Shown one piece after another: positions 1 to 10,698 of a DNA stretch of 64,000 nucleotides. The notes beneath the pieces are model-generated. The model had not been told where the DNA came from. It saw only the letters and a program-made list of their open reading frames with translations, and did not search any database. This stretch comes from Benincasa hispida (taxonomy: Eukaryota; Streptophyta; Magnoliopsida; Cucurbitales; Cucurbitaceae). The position numbers were made by a program, and so were the translations under genes. The first letter of the stretch is position 1. Every line of letters begins with the position of its first letter. The stretch is taken from positions 45,653,985 through 45,717,984 of the forward strand of contig NC_052353.1 of the NCBI RefSeq assembly GCF_009727055.1, given 5' to 3'.

Positions 1-300
1 CCCATGAAATCAATCCCCATACGTCGAATAATTCTAGCTCCAAGATAGTGTTCATTGGCATTGCGTTCTTCCATGAAATGTTGCCTGTGCATTGGCACCG
101 ATCACATTTCTTTGCGTAGTCAGCCGCATCCTTGAATAATGTAGGCCAAAAGAATCCACTTTGCAAAACTTTGGCTGCGGTGCGCTGCTCTCCAAAGTGC
201 CGACCATATGGTGAGTCATGGCATTGTGACAATATGCGTTGTTGAGCAGCATTACGTACGCATAACAGAATAATCATGTCTGCACCTCTTCGATATAGAT
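1..300 (-). pseudogene. gypsy integrase, N-terminal HHCC zinc-binding region (partial)
   Basis: On the minus strand, bases about 240-40 read as an integrase zinc domain. The first histidine is in a CHDSPYG-like segment, followed by a second His, then FFWPTLFKDA and KKCDRCQ supplying the two cysteines. This HHCC domain binds DNA ends in retroviral-type integrases. It lies directly downstream of the RNase H, as expected for Ty3/gypsy. The reading frame breaks close to base 1 and the DDE catalytic core is outside the window. There is no independent start codon because this was part of a polyprotein. Confidence 0.8.
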
Positions 301-322
301 TCGGCTTATCCCAATAATAATG

Positions 323-2041
323 TCAACATTCATTCTTGAGCTTCTTCTGTTGATGATAAGTGTAATCTTCAAGGAATTGTTCACAAACCAAATAATTGAC
401 GATGTCCGCATACCAGGGAAATTCTTTTATGTGGAATAGCTGCTCATCCGGGAACACGACACTCACTTCAGTCTCATTGCGTTCAACTTCAGGATTTTCC
501 AGTCTAGACAAATGATCTGCAACTTGATTCTCTGTCCCCTTCCGGTCAATTATTTTGATATCAAACTTTTGAAGGAGGAGAACCCATCTGATCAACCTCG
601 ACTTTGCGTCCTTCTTTGTCATTAAGTATTTGATCGTCGAGTGATCGGTGTGGATGAGTACCTTGGTTCCCAACAGATATGCCCAGAATTTTTCCAACAC
701 AAAAATCACTGCCAAGAGTTCTTTCTCTGTTGTGGTATAATTTGTTTGAGCAAGGTTTAAAGTTTTACTCACATATGCGATGGGGTGCAAAATTGTTTTT
801 TCCTTTTGCACTAAAACTGCCCCCATTGCATACCCACTTGCATTGCACATGATTTCAAATAGCAATGTCCAATTCGGCACAAACAAGACAGGTGCAGTAA
901 TCAGCACATTTTTTAAAACTCTAAATGCGTTGAGGCAGTTGTTGTTGAACTCAAATTTTCTGTCAGCCTCTATCAACACACTCAGTGGTTGTGCTATCTT
1001 ATAAAAGTCCTTGATGAATCGTCTGTAAAATCCGACGTGCCCCAAGAAGCTTCGCACAACCATCATGCTAGTTGGAGGTGGAAGTTTTTCGATTGCGTCG
1101 ATCTTTGCTTTGTCCACCTCCAAGCCATCCTGGGAGACTTTATGTCCCAACACTATACCCTCCTTGACCATGAAATGACATTTTTCCCAGTTGAGCACCA
1201 AATTCGTCAGTTCACATTTCGTCATAATTTTCTCTAAGTTGGCTAGGCAGACTTCATAAGTGTTTCCATAAACGAATAAGTCATTCATAAATATTTCCAC
1301 TGAGTCCTCGAGATAATCTAAAAAGATCGCCATCATGCACCTTTGGAACGTGCTTGGTGCATTGTAGAGGCCAAATGGCACGCGGCGAAAAGCGAATGTC
1401 CCATTTGGGCAGGTGAATGTGGTCTTGTCTTGATTTTCAAGAGCTATCATGATTTGATTGTATCTAGCATACCCATCCAGGAAGCAGTAAAAATCATTCC
1501 CTGCTAGTCGGTCTAGCATTTGATCGATAAAAGGCAGAGGAAAGTGATCTTTCTTCGTGGCCGCATTCAGTTTGCGGTAGTCCATGCATATGCGCCATCC
1601 AATGATGGTTCTTTGCAGTATTAATTCATTTTTCTCATTTGGGACTATTGTCATTCCACCCTTATTCGACATACATTGCACGAGACTGACCCACGTGCTA
1701 TCTGCTATGGGATAGATAATGCCCGCATCTAGCCATTTGATAATCTTCTTCTTGACGATCTTCTTCATCGCAGGGTTGAGTCTGCGTTGGTTTTCAATTG
1801 TTGCTTTGTGGTCGTCTTCAAGACGAGTGTGGTGCATGCAGTATGCGGGGCTAATTCCTCTGATGTCAGCGAGCGTCCAGCCAATTGCTTGCACATGTTT
1901 CTTGATAATGTTCATCAATGCATTCTCCTGTTCTTTGTTGAGCACAGAGGAAATGATTACTGGCAGCTTCTCATTCTGCCCCAAAAATGCGTACTTCAAA
2001 TAGGTTGGTAGGGTCTTCAATTCAAGTGTTGGTGCTTCCAC
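323..2041 (-). pseudogene. gypsy reverse transcriptase - RNase H (572 codons open), catalytically damaged
   Basis: A long open frame covers RT and RNase H of the gypsy polyprotein. RT landmarks: [55 protein letters not shown], then the catalytic box, which reads FMNDL where gypsy elements have F-M-D-D. RNase H starts near residue 395; its first catalytic Asp (C-D-A-S) is also replaced, reading [12 protein letters not shown], while the Glu in [11 protein letters not shown] and the Asp in TDHST remain. The tail [28 protein letters not shown] is typical of the Athila/Tat branch. Both changes are GAT/GAC to AAT/AAC, as expected from decay of methylated cytosine on the opposite strand. The frame is long, but the enzyme should be inactive. 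Confidence 0.9.
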
Positions 2042-2086
2042 CAGGGAAGGTTGCGCTATTTTTCGTTCTTCTTTTGGCTCTACTTC

Positions 2087-2638
2087 TTACGTTGCGATCA
2101 TTTCTTCTTCTTTGTTTGTTTTTGCTACGATCGCATTGCATGCAGCAACGGATGTGTTGGCATCCTCTTCTTCACACTCTTCATCAAACTTTTCTTCTTC
2201 AATCAAATTCAGGTCGTCATCAGAATCTTGCAGGTCTTCTTCATCCGGGAATTTCATGGCATGAATTATATTAAATTTGAGCTTCTTTCCGTTTATACTC
2301 AAAGTGATTTCTCCCTTGTGCACATCAATTTGAGCACAACCCATTGATAGAAAAGGTCGCCCTAAAATGATAGGCACATCTTTGTCGGCCTCGTAGTCTA
2401 AAATGATAAAGTCAGCTGGCAAAATAAATTTATCAATCATGATCAGCACATCCTTCACCTTACCTTCTAGATGAACCAAAGATCTAACAACCAATTGGAG
2501 AGTCACTGATGTGGGCACAAGTTGCCCCACATTTGATAGCAGCATCAAATTTATGTTGGGCCCCAAGTCACACAAGGCTTGCCCAATATAGAGTCCTCCT
2601 ATGGAGCAAGGAATAGTAAAACTCCCAGGATCGCTCAT
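2087..2638 (-). pseudogene. gypsy aspartic protease domain
   Basis: The segment starting MSDPGSFTIPCSIGG leads into ALCDLGPNINLM, which corresponds to the D-[LST]-G-A catalytic motif of retroelement pepsin-like proteases (CDLGASINLM in plant gypsy elements), with the Ala changed to Pro. ILGRPFL near residue 90 is the conserved ILGRPFL flap/strand motif. An acidic Glu/Asp-rich tail follows. The protease would mature the Gag-Pol polyprotein. The domain lies between gag and RT and overlaps the upstream linker frame because of the N-flanked duplication at 2644-2686. The downstream RT frame is separated by stops. Confidence 0.8.
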
Positions 2639-3266
2639 CTTCAGTGGGATTATGGATTTGGAACNGTGGGATTATGGATTTGGAACTTTGCGTTAATGCC
2701 ACCGTGGCAAATTTTCCAGCGCCCCTCTTCTTAGTTACCATGTCCTTCAGAAACTTGACATAGGTAGGCATTTCCTCAATCGCTTCACTGAAAGGAATGT
2801 TAACATGTAATTGTTTTAACATAGATAAGAAACGTTGGTACTGTACCTCTTCGTTTTTCTTCTTCCTTAGTCTCTGTGGGAAGGGTGGTAACTGGACTTT
2901 CACGGTTCCCATTTCATTAGGCCTCAAGGTCGACGCAACCTCAGGTTCTACTGCTTCATTTTTTCTTTCTTCTTCTTGCGTTACCGCAATCTCAGGCTCA
3001 GTTGCGAAGGAAGTTGTTCTACTATGCTCCTTCTTTTCTCCCTCCACAGTCTTCCCACTGCACAATGTCACAACCTGACATTACTTCTTACTTGATCCCC
3101 CCGAGTTACGTGGAAGTTCGGTTGAACTTGGCAATGATCCTTGCGATCGACTTTTCAGCTCACTCGCAATCTGGCCCATTTGCAATTCGAGATTGCGAAT
3201 GGACGTGGCCTGACTTTGAAGCACTGTCTCGTTTTTCTCTATATATTTCTTCAATAGGTTCTCCAA
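2568..3266 (-). pseudogene. gypsy gag-protease linker region, broken
   Basis: Two pieces can be followed on the minus strand. One (3266-3081) reads MENLLKKYIEKNETVLQSQ and continues as a predicted coiled coil with the phrase IRNLELQMGQIA, typical of plant gypsy gag C termini. The other (3071-2568) contains a PPFPQRLRKKK segment and FLSMLKQLHVNIPFSEAIEEMP, also standard for the linker before the protease. A single N at 2665 sits between two exact 21-bp copies. If one copy and the N are an assembly artefact, the linker frame would run on into the protease. Confidence 0.75.
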
Positions 3267-3616
3267 AGAAGAGGATTGCGATGGTTGTTGTGAGCTACTT
3301 GCTCGACTGCTCGGTTGATTGTTGTTCTGTTGAAAGAATCCTGGTGGTCATTCTTTTCGCGCCACAGGTTGAAAATTTTGTTGTTGATTCTTCCAAGCAA
3401 AATTGAGGTGTCTCCACATGGGGTTATAAGTGTTTGAAAAGGATTATTTTTCAAAAAGTAGACAGATCGTGGATTTTGCGGGCAATCTTCCATCGCATGT
3501 CCATCACCGCAAGTCGCACACCCTGCAGTGTTCTGACTGATTGCGTTGATTTGCCCACCTTGCGGTGTTCGACTGCTGATCGCCATTCCTTGGATCAAAT
3601 TCATCATTGCGGTCAT
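3251..3616 (-). pseudogene. gypsy gag zinc-knuckle segment
   Basis: The minus strand reads CATCGDGHAMEDCP, a CX2CX3HX4C nucleocapsid zinc knuckle that binds genomic RNA. Upstream is MMNLIQGMAIS-like sequence and downstream the asparagine-rich NNHRNP region. It lies between the gag capsid segment and the linker. The frame is interrupted on both sides, so it is a fragment of the former Gag. Confidence 0.8.
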
Positions 3617-3690
3617 TTGGTTTTGTAATGAAAAAATAGCACCACTGTTCCGTCAGAATCTTTAAGTCTCAATCTCTGGTCACTCTCTCT

Positions 3691-4512
3691 CTAGTCTTCA
3701 TGGTTCTTGGATATGCAATCCAGGTTATTCTTCGCCTCATCATAAGTTTTGTCAAGCAGACCACCAGCGGCTGCCGCATTGGCAGCGGTCTGCGAAGCGA
3801 GATTCAAACCATGATAGAAAATTTCCATTTGAAGGCAGTCTGGCAACCCATTATATGAACAATCCCGAACCAACCTTTTAAATCTCGCCCAAGCATCGCT
3901 GAGCGATTCGTCCATATCTTGTTCAAAGTTTGTAATAAGCTTCCTTCATCTTGCGTTCTCAGTAGGTGGGAAATACTTCTTCATAAATTTCTCCACTACC
4001 TGCTCCCAAGAAGTGATCTTTCCTAGTTCGAGAGAATATGCCCATTTCCTAGTTTGATCACAGAGAGAAAATGGAAATAACGTTAGTCGAACTTCTTCAG
4101 CAGAGATGTTCGGGAACACAAAAGTATTGCAAATTTCAATAAAACTTCGGAGGTGAGCGTGCGGATTCTCGCCACGTCTTCCTCCGAATTGACCTGCAGT
4201 CTGGATCATCTGCAGCATTACCGGTTTCATTTTGAATCTGCTTCCGTCAAGGGCAGGCCTCATGATTCTTGGAGAGAAATCATAGAGGTTTGACGATGCA
4301 TAGTCCCTGATGGGCCTATTGTGATCGTTTGCCAACAGAATTGAATTCGCCATGACATTATTATCGTTTGGTGCTCCATTTCCAGGTTGTTTCGCCATCT
4401 CTTCCTTATCGGATTGTGGTTGCTGTTGGCGGCTTCTCAGACTTCTTCTAAATGTCCTCTCAATCTCCGGGTCGTAATTCGCCAGAGATTGAGAGTTCTG
4501 CAAAGAAATCAA
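3691..4512 (-). pseudogene. gypsy gag N-terminal and capsid-like segment (frameshifted)
   Basis: Two pieces in different frames make up the Gag start. The first (4512-3946) begins at an ATG, has a basic RRSLRSRQQQPQ stretch, and continues to the capsid-like LRSFIEICNTFVFPNIS and ...KWAYSLELGKITSWEQVVEKFMKKYFPP, a Retrotrans_gag hallmark. The second (3915-3691) continues with ESLSDAWARFKRLVRDC and the GLPDCLQMEIFYHGL phrase. A frameshift near 3930 separates them. Gag would build the virus-like particle. Start choice: the first ATG downstream of the primer site. Confidence 0.85.
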
Positions 4513-4548
4513 AAAAAAAAATTACCGTTAACAAACTATTTTGCCGAA

Positions 4549-4567
4549 GTCCTTGGCAACGACGCCA
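4549..4567 (-). other. tRNA-Asp-type primer binding site
   Basis: On the minus strand TGGCGTCGTTGCCAAGGAC starts six bases after the LTR end. Plant Athila/Tat-like elements use TGGCGCCGTTGCCGGGGA, complementary to the 3' end of tRNA-Asp. The site here differs at a few bases, in line with decay. Confidence 0.8.
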
Positions 4568-4573
4568 AAAACT

Positions 4574-6234
4574 TGATGCAGTATTTTATGTAATGGAAAT
4601 ATGGATGATATGCGTTGATTGAATGGCGTTGTGCACTCAAGTTTCCCTAGTGGAATTCAAGTGTAGATTCCTCTGAGTTTCTTGGTAAGTCTAGGGTCGA
4701 ACATAGAGACTTGTGAAAATAGATTGCGTTGGTAATTTTGATGAAAACTTTGACGTAACCGGGAAAATAAATAAAGTGTTTGGTTTATCGATTGCATTGA
4801 TTAAAATAAATTACAAATGCGGCGGAGTCTAAAAAGAGTTGGTAAATGAGAAATGTGATGAATATGCGGTGAATGGGTTGAGAAAGGTTTTGGCTAACAC
4901 TTCTTAAAATGCGTTCATGCTTGCGATCATACAACCCACATACAATAGCAAACTACCTCTCGGTGCGAATGCTACGGCTTCTAATACTAGAACGCATAGG
5001 ATATATGTGCTAAGTCTACAGGGCCTACACATAAGCCCCTATTTCTATTTATGCGATGACAAAATGACATCCACACAAATATGCGACCACATAATATTAT
5101 TCATATTCCTAGGATGCATGCGATGCAAGTTGACAAACAGAGCTTATCTCTAAGTCCCTATCTCTTGTTTATGCAAGTCTAATCTTGCTCTTTCGAGTCC
5201 AGATTCTAACCTAGCTCTCTCGAGACATTAGGTTCTTTCTTTAGACTCTCTCTCGAGTAACATTAAAGGGTATTTTGCACAGCATAAAACAAGACAATCG
5301 CAAGTAATGAACTTCCTAAGTCATGTTAGCTTAGTTCTTTTCAACCCATTCAACTAGTTTAACTACTCATGCGTATTAAGAGAGTGAGAAGATGTAGAAA
5401 TAGAACTTCCATTGAATAGATATGAAGATGAAGTATAAAATAACAATACAAGTATAGTAAAGAGCCTGGTAGCAATTTCTTGCTGCCAGGCATTTACACT
5501 GTTTCTACTCGTGCTCTAAAGATATTCTCGCTCTCGCGAGAGTTAGCCCGCTCTCTGCTCTTACGCCCCAAGGTTCTCTCTTGAGTTTCCCTGAGCGATC
5601 TCCGGCGCCACCGCTCTTCTCTTGCTCCGCCTTAAAATGGAAAGGAAAATTATGAACAGAAGCAACTGGTTGTAAAAATGGTGAACGATGAACCCCTTTT
5701 CTGAAGAATGCACTTGGTATTTATAGAGCATCAATGGTGAAAGGTGGCTTCTCTCTTCCGATTGTACAGATGGGACAACTTTAATTCCTGATTAATGCGC
5801 CGAATGATTGTTACCGATAAAGCTGAATGTACTTTGTGACTATTATCGGCTGTCAACTTAATTTGGATTTGATTGTCATTAGCTTTCTGTCCTATCGCTC
5901 TTAATTAACCTTTCACCCAGATGCGCCCACCATGTTGCGCTGACCAAGTTGCGATGATCCTTCTCAGATGAATGTTTGTGAGCACGATCAACGCAAAGCC
6001 TTGTAGTGAAGTTGCGCTCGACCAATGAATTCCTATGATCGCAATCTTTGCATTGCCTTAATGCATATTCTACATAAAAATACAAAAATCAATAGTTCTA
6101 ATGCGCTGAACGCATGCGACCACAATATTATAGAATTTATGCTTAATGGACGCAATTTAACATATTTCATCAATGCAATCCAACATTGTTTAAGAACTTA
6201 GCACTATGATAACGTGCATTTCTGCCCGTTATCA
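4574..6234 (-). repeat. 5' LTR of the gypsy element (1661 bp)
   Basis: In element orientation it starts TGATAACGGGCAG at 6234 and ends TGCATCA at 4574, next to the primer binding site. Two solo copies of the same family (10699-12399, 50763-52401) align along the whole length and share the same ends. A CTCTCGCGAGAG palindrome and a poly-pyrimidine-rich stretch lie near 5520-5620. The flanking 6235-6239 (gtcat) is the expected position of the target duplication; the partner copy is outside the window. Confidence 0.9.
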
Positions 6235-6483
6235 GTCATATCCGTAGTGTCACTAGGATCAGGTATCCCTCCTTAATCCTTATACTACAGACCTATTTAG
6301 GTTATCACTTAAGACATGATCCATTTGTATATCTCATATACATGCTTAAGTTTATATACAATACCATGGAGCTTTTTTTATTGGATATGAGTAAATGTCA
6401 GAATGAAATATATTTTATCCATAACAATGTGTATAAATTACAAACAACGAGACTCCGGAAGAATTAGAACACCGATCCCAACA
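6235..6483 (-). repeat. family B copia LTR fragment, cut by the gypsy insertion
   Basis: The stretch from the gypsy LTR edge to CCCAACA at 6483 matches the outer end of the family B LTRs (about 53068-53318 and 60970-61227), including the ACTAGGATCAGGTATCCC and GACTCCGG words. The rest of this LTR should lie on the far side of the gypsy element, beyond base 1. Confidence 0.8.
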
Positions 6484-7480
6484 ATTTAATTATATATGAT
6501 ATGATTAAACTGGTCAATTATATATGATATAATTGACATGATGTATGAGATACATTAATTGGGGGAAAATGATAAAAATATGATTTATATCTAGTAGAGG
6601 AGAAAAGGACCATGGTTTAAATGTTGCATATGATGTGATATTAAAACTATAAGTTATAAATATAATATGATAAGTTAGTTATTATATTTATTTATAATTA
6701 AAAACAATTATGAGATAATTGTTGATGGTTTTCTCCATAACCGTGCGTGAAAATGGGAGGTTGCATTCAGTTTTCATAACTAAAAGGATAAAATGAAAAT
6801 TTTTTTCATTTTGTAAAGCATCGGATAATTGCTTCAGTAAGTTGTACACTGCCTATCATATAGCTAACGAGAGCATACACGACAGCTCAAGTTTTCCTAA
6901 ACGATCGTGTATACGTGCAGTCTACCTAAACGATCACGTGTGATAGCGAGATTTCCTAAATGATCGTCCAAACGATCGTACCCAATTACCTAAACAATCA
7001 TGCACCTTTTCTAAACGATCAAGCACCATTCTATACGATAGACTCTAAACTCCCCCACTTGCTTAGTCGTTAAATACGATCGTGTTTCCTCCTTCCCTCT
7101 ACCAAATCCAACAGAGCCCACACCTCCTGGATTCTCACTTTGAGAATACCAAGGTCACTGGTTGGTGGTGTCCAAGTTGCTGCCTGTTCATCTAGAAGAC
7201 GGTTTGTTTGCTAAGCAACAGCAAGATTTGGTAGACGATTGGTTTGGCGTTGCAGCGACAGCGAGGGGGGCTATTCTTGACGAGCAAGAGATAAAGAGAA
7301 GAAAAAATCTTCAAAGGTGAGTCTCTTATTCCTTTGTATTTAACTTGTTGAAAGCATGCTATAATTTATTCCGTGATACATAACTTGTATGTATGTTTGT
7401 GAATGCTCTTATTTCTATCACAATGAATTTGGAACGATTTTGCTTCTGCTCATAAGTACTCTTTGATAAGAGTTCCTTCA
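6484..7480 (+). repeat. family B-like LTR portion in opposite orientation
   Basis: From 6484 the sequence resembles the reverse complement of the middle and U5 parts of family B LTRs: TATATATGATATAAT, GTATGAGATACAT, AAAACTATAAGTTATAAATATA, then a block with many CTAAACGATCG-type words (6890-7085) and an end resembling GCTGCTCATG...CCTTCA at 7480. It is joined head-to-head to the minus-strand fragment at 6483/6484, so the two cannot be one simple LTR. At 7481 copia A integrase coding sequence begins. Confidence 0.65.
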
Positions 7481-8511
7481 AGTAGCTTATCATAAGTACT
7501 TGTCATTACAATTAGCTTATAGTCATGAGTCAAATATTTCCTATCTGAGAATTTTTTGGTGTGCAGTATATGTTCCAATCACTCCATGACAACGTACTAA
7601 AATAGGTCCTCAAATAAGGTTAGCAATATATGTTAGATATGATTTCCCATAAATTATTAAGTATCTTGAACCCCTGACGGGTGATGTATTTACTGCACGA
7701 TTTGCTATTTGTCATTTTAATGAGACAAATTTTCCAACATTATGGGGAGGAATTAAGAAATTGGAAAAAGAAATTAAATGGAATGCATCGTTATTGTCTC
7801 ATTTAGATCCCCGTACAAATCAATGTGAACTTGAAGTTCAAAAAATAATTCATTTGCAAAATATAGCAAATCGATTATCAGATGAATTTGTAGATGCAAA
7901 GAAAGTAACTAAGTCACATACATCAACTGAAAATGTTCCATAAAAAATTGATATTCCAACACAACAACTTGTCACTAATGAGTTCGAAATATGCCAGAAG
8001 CATGGTAAACCAGTGGGTTCCAAAGATAAAAATCCTTGAAAATGAAAAATAATTAATAGTGAAAAAGAATTGGTTGAGGATGTAAATATCCATGAAGAAA
8101 TCCTCGACATGACTAGTGAGGAAGGTGAAATACCTAAAGATAATAATGAAATTTCAATAAACTATGTCATGACAGGAAAAAGATGGAATCAAACTAATGT
8201 AATTATTGACAACATTTTTGCGTATAATATCGCTCTTGATATTATATATGAAAATAAGGACCCTGAAACAAAATCAGTTGATGAATGCCAACATAGAAAA
8301 GATTAGCATTAGTGGAAAGAAGCCATCGAGGCATAATTAAACTCACTTTCATAATGGTAGGTTTTTGGACTAGTAGTCCGAACACCAGAAGGTGTCAAAC
8401 CTGTGGGATATAAATGGGTATTTGTGAGAAAAAGAAATGAAAATAATGAGGTCACAATATATAAAACAATACTAGTTGCACAAGTTGTGTTGTTAGGCAT
8501 CTAAGGAAGAG
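7481..8511 (+). pseudogene. copia A upstream copy: integrase C-terminus, linker and RT start, internally deleted
   Basis: The plus strand contains decayed copia pol matching 13520-14500: the integrase C-terminal part (YHKY...LAYSHE-like), a linker (7761-7943, MEKEIKWNASLLSHLDPRT) and the acidic linker plus RT lead-in (8070-8470, EDVNIHEEILDMTSEEGEIP, then GYKWVFVRKRNE). Near 8485 the RT frame jumps straight to the polypurine tract region (GGCATCTAAGGAAGAG) that precedes the LTR at 8512. So RT, RNase H and the pol end were deleted from this copy, and its 3' LTR is the LTR shared with the next copy. Confidence 0.75.
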
Positions 8512-8899
8512 TATTATAAATATCATAAAAATAGATGCCCAATGCTTAGAGTCCTAAAAGTCATGTATCATTTTTCATGTTGTCCATGTGCCTTGTAATA
8601 ATTCATGCTTGGTGTCCATGTAAGTCCACATCCTACTTGCCACTTTGTGTATAAATAGTGGTGTTTGGAGTGATATATATTTCCTATCTCCATAAAATCA
8701 TATTTTCTATTTCTGTTCTTCTTATTTCCATAAAATTATAATTTCAGTTATTGTTAATTTATTTATTTATAATTATATTATATGACATTATATAATATAT
8801 ATAGATATATAGATATATAGATAAAGATATAGATATAGATATAGACTATACTATACTTTCTCCATATCCTGCTCCATTGTGCTCCTTAATTTCACAATA
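8512..8899 (+). repeat. copia family A LTR shared by two tandem copies (388 bp)
   Basis: It begins TATTATAAATATC and ends TTTCACAATA, matching the LTRs of the minus-strand copy at 39054-39412 and 44377-44765. It is preceded by a polypurine tract (3' LTR context for the upstream copy) and followed by the leader and gag (5' LTR context for the downstream copy). A GATATA-rich microsatellite lies at about 8800-8846. Confidence 0.8.
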
Positions 8900-9036
8900 A
8901 TTAGTGTTATTTATTTCAATATTTCAATTGTAGTTACTAAAATATAAAATTAGTATTATATTATAAATATTATAATTTAGGTGTAGTATGAGTTTCTATC
9001 GTTTTTCCCACTGAAGGTAGGTTCTAAAGTGTTACC

Positions 9037-9247
9037 ATGACAAATCTTACAAAACTAGAATTTGCAACACTTGACATTAATGATAACAATTATTTGTCAT
9101 GGGTGCTTCATGCTAAAATACATTTGGATGTTATGAACCTTGAAGAAACAATTAAAGAAGGGAATGTGACATCCAGACAGGAAAAGGTCAAAGCTATGAT
9201 TTTCCTTCTTCATCATCTCCATAAAGGATTGAAGATGAAATATCTTA
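9037..9247 (+). pseudogene. copia A gag, N-terminal fragment
   Basis: An ATG starts MTNLTKLEFATLDINDNNYL and continues SWVLHAKIHLDVMNL, the conserved N terminus of this copia Gag (W in YLSWV, then the LHHLHKGLKMKYL segment). The frame is cut at 9247 by a copia-type LTR. About 28 codons present in the minus-strand relative are missing before gag resumes near 10658 and again after 12405. Confidence 0.8.
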
Positions 9248-10657
9248 TTGGAGTTGGTGTCCTAAATCTCTCTTGTATTCTCGTAGTTTGTAAACTTTAT
9301 AAAAAAAAAATTGTTATTTTATGAGCATACACTCAATATAATAAACTAAGACTCTAAGTTATTTTATGTAATTTAAACATATATGTAGAGACATACAGAT
9401 AGATCATGTTTAAATGATAACCTGAATGGTCTGTAGTAGATGGATAAGGTTGGGTACCTTATCTTAGTGGCACTACGAATACAACCTGTTTCGTAGTTGT
9501 TATAAGTGTTGTAAAGTGCTACAAATGATTTGATCCTGACTATTCACATAGAGACATGTGAGCAGGGGTATCCTATACAAAGAGTTTATATAAGACCAGA
9601 CCATAAAATGAATAGTCTCTCTTTACAACACTGTTGCTGAACGAGACTTATATTTCACCAGGATAACCATAGGTGATTTGACCTAAATCCTGAGTGAGTT
9701 GTGAACTCCTGCCTATGAAGGTGGTCCTTTGATTTGCATGAATGAGATTGGTCGGTTTCACCGACTCAATATGCATACCATTTTGGGGATTCGTCTGATT
9801 TGGGAGCTGGGAACATAGTTACACAAGAAGGAATTCACTCCTTTCCTATTGTTAGGGTAAGTAGAGAAATTGCAGTTTTAAGGGATGATTACGGAGCTTG
9901 AACAATGACGTGTCTCACCCTCTCTTGATCAAAGAGGGGTTCAGTTATAGTTGGACTATAAATAATTGTTCATTAGAGGAATTAGTGGTACTTAAGAAGT
10001 TAGATGTAACTATAGGGACAAAATGGTAATTTTAACCTAGTTGTACTTACGAGCAATTTTACACACTGTTGATTGGTTATATCCGATGGATATAGAAATA
10101 TATTTATAGTGCGAATGGTGCAACTATCAATCTTTAGTGGAATGACTGACAGTTAATGAAGATTGATTAATTTAATTAAAGAGTTTAATTAATTAATCAA
10201 GTACTATTGGAGCATCAAACTATAGGTCCATAAGGTATCCTCTGTAACTCAACTGGGATTATTGAGAATCAAATGAATTTTGGATTAATTTGAATAGTTC
10301 AAATTAATTGAGAAAATTAATTATATATGATATAATTAATATAATGTATGTGATACATTATAATATAATGTTTTATTTGAGAGGAAATAAATATTGAATA
10401 TAACTCAAATATCAATTATAAGAATATAATTCATATAAAAACCATAGGTAAAATCTAATATGAATTTTATTCATATTAAATACTATAAGTTAAATGAGAG
10501 GATAATAAACTATAGGTTATGTGTTGTATTTGATATAACGTAAAGTTTATTATACATACATATTAAAGTAGTTAATATGTATACGTATTTAGATTAAGTT
10601 AAAGTATTCTAAATTTGGGGAGGAAGTTATTGTAACTTCTTCACCCCAATTCTCTTA
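9248..10657 (+). repeat. copia-type LTR inserted in gag (family F)
   Basis: It starts around GGTGTCCTAAATCTC and ends near CACCCCAATTCT. Inside are TGATATAATTAATATAATG-type palindromic stretches and the block GGTGTTTGATTTGCATGAATG-like core with GGGAGCTGGGAACATAG also seen in the LTRs of families B and C. CTTAT occurs on both sides (9243-9247 and about 10653-10657) and may be the target duplication. No coding sequence of this element remains, so it appears to be a solo LTR. Ends are approximate. Confidence 0.6.
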
Positions 10658-10698
10658 TTATGAGTGGATGCATTTAAGACTACAAGATTTTAAGTAGG

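Larger units (their letters stand above)
1..6234 (-). mobile_element. Ty3/gypsy LTR retrotransposon, 5' portion (Athila/Tat-like), defective
   Basis: Read on the minus strand, the order is 5' LTR (6234-4574), primer binding site, gag, zinc knuckle, protease, reverse transcriptase, RNase H and the integrase zinc region. Protease-RT-RNase H-integrase is the gypsy order. The 3' end with the second LTR lies before base 1. The tRNA-Asp-type primer site and the RT/RNase H wording resemble the Athila/Tat branch; no chromodomain can be seen because the integrase C terminus is outside the window. Frameshifts, stops and substitutions at catalytic positions show it is dead. The LTR sits inside a family B copia LTR fragment that starts at 6235. 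Two solo LTRs of the same family occur at 10699-12399 and 50763-52401. Confidence 0.9.

Noticed and set aside
780..1237. Plus-strand open frames over the gypsy RT region
   Set aside because: They are antisense shadows of the minus-strand RT/RNase H frame.
323..2041. Treating the long gypsy RT frame as a functional host gene
   Set aside because: It is a polyprotein part flanked by gag, protease and integrase pieces and has two mutated catalytic sites.
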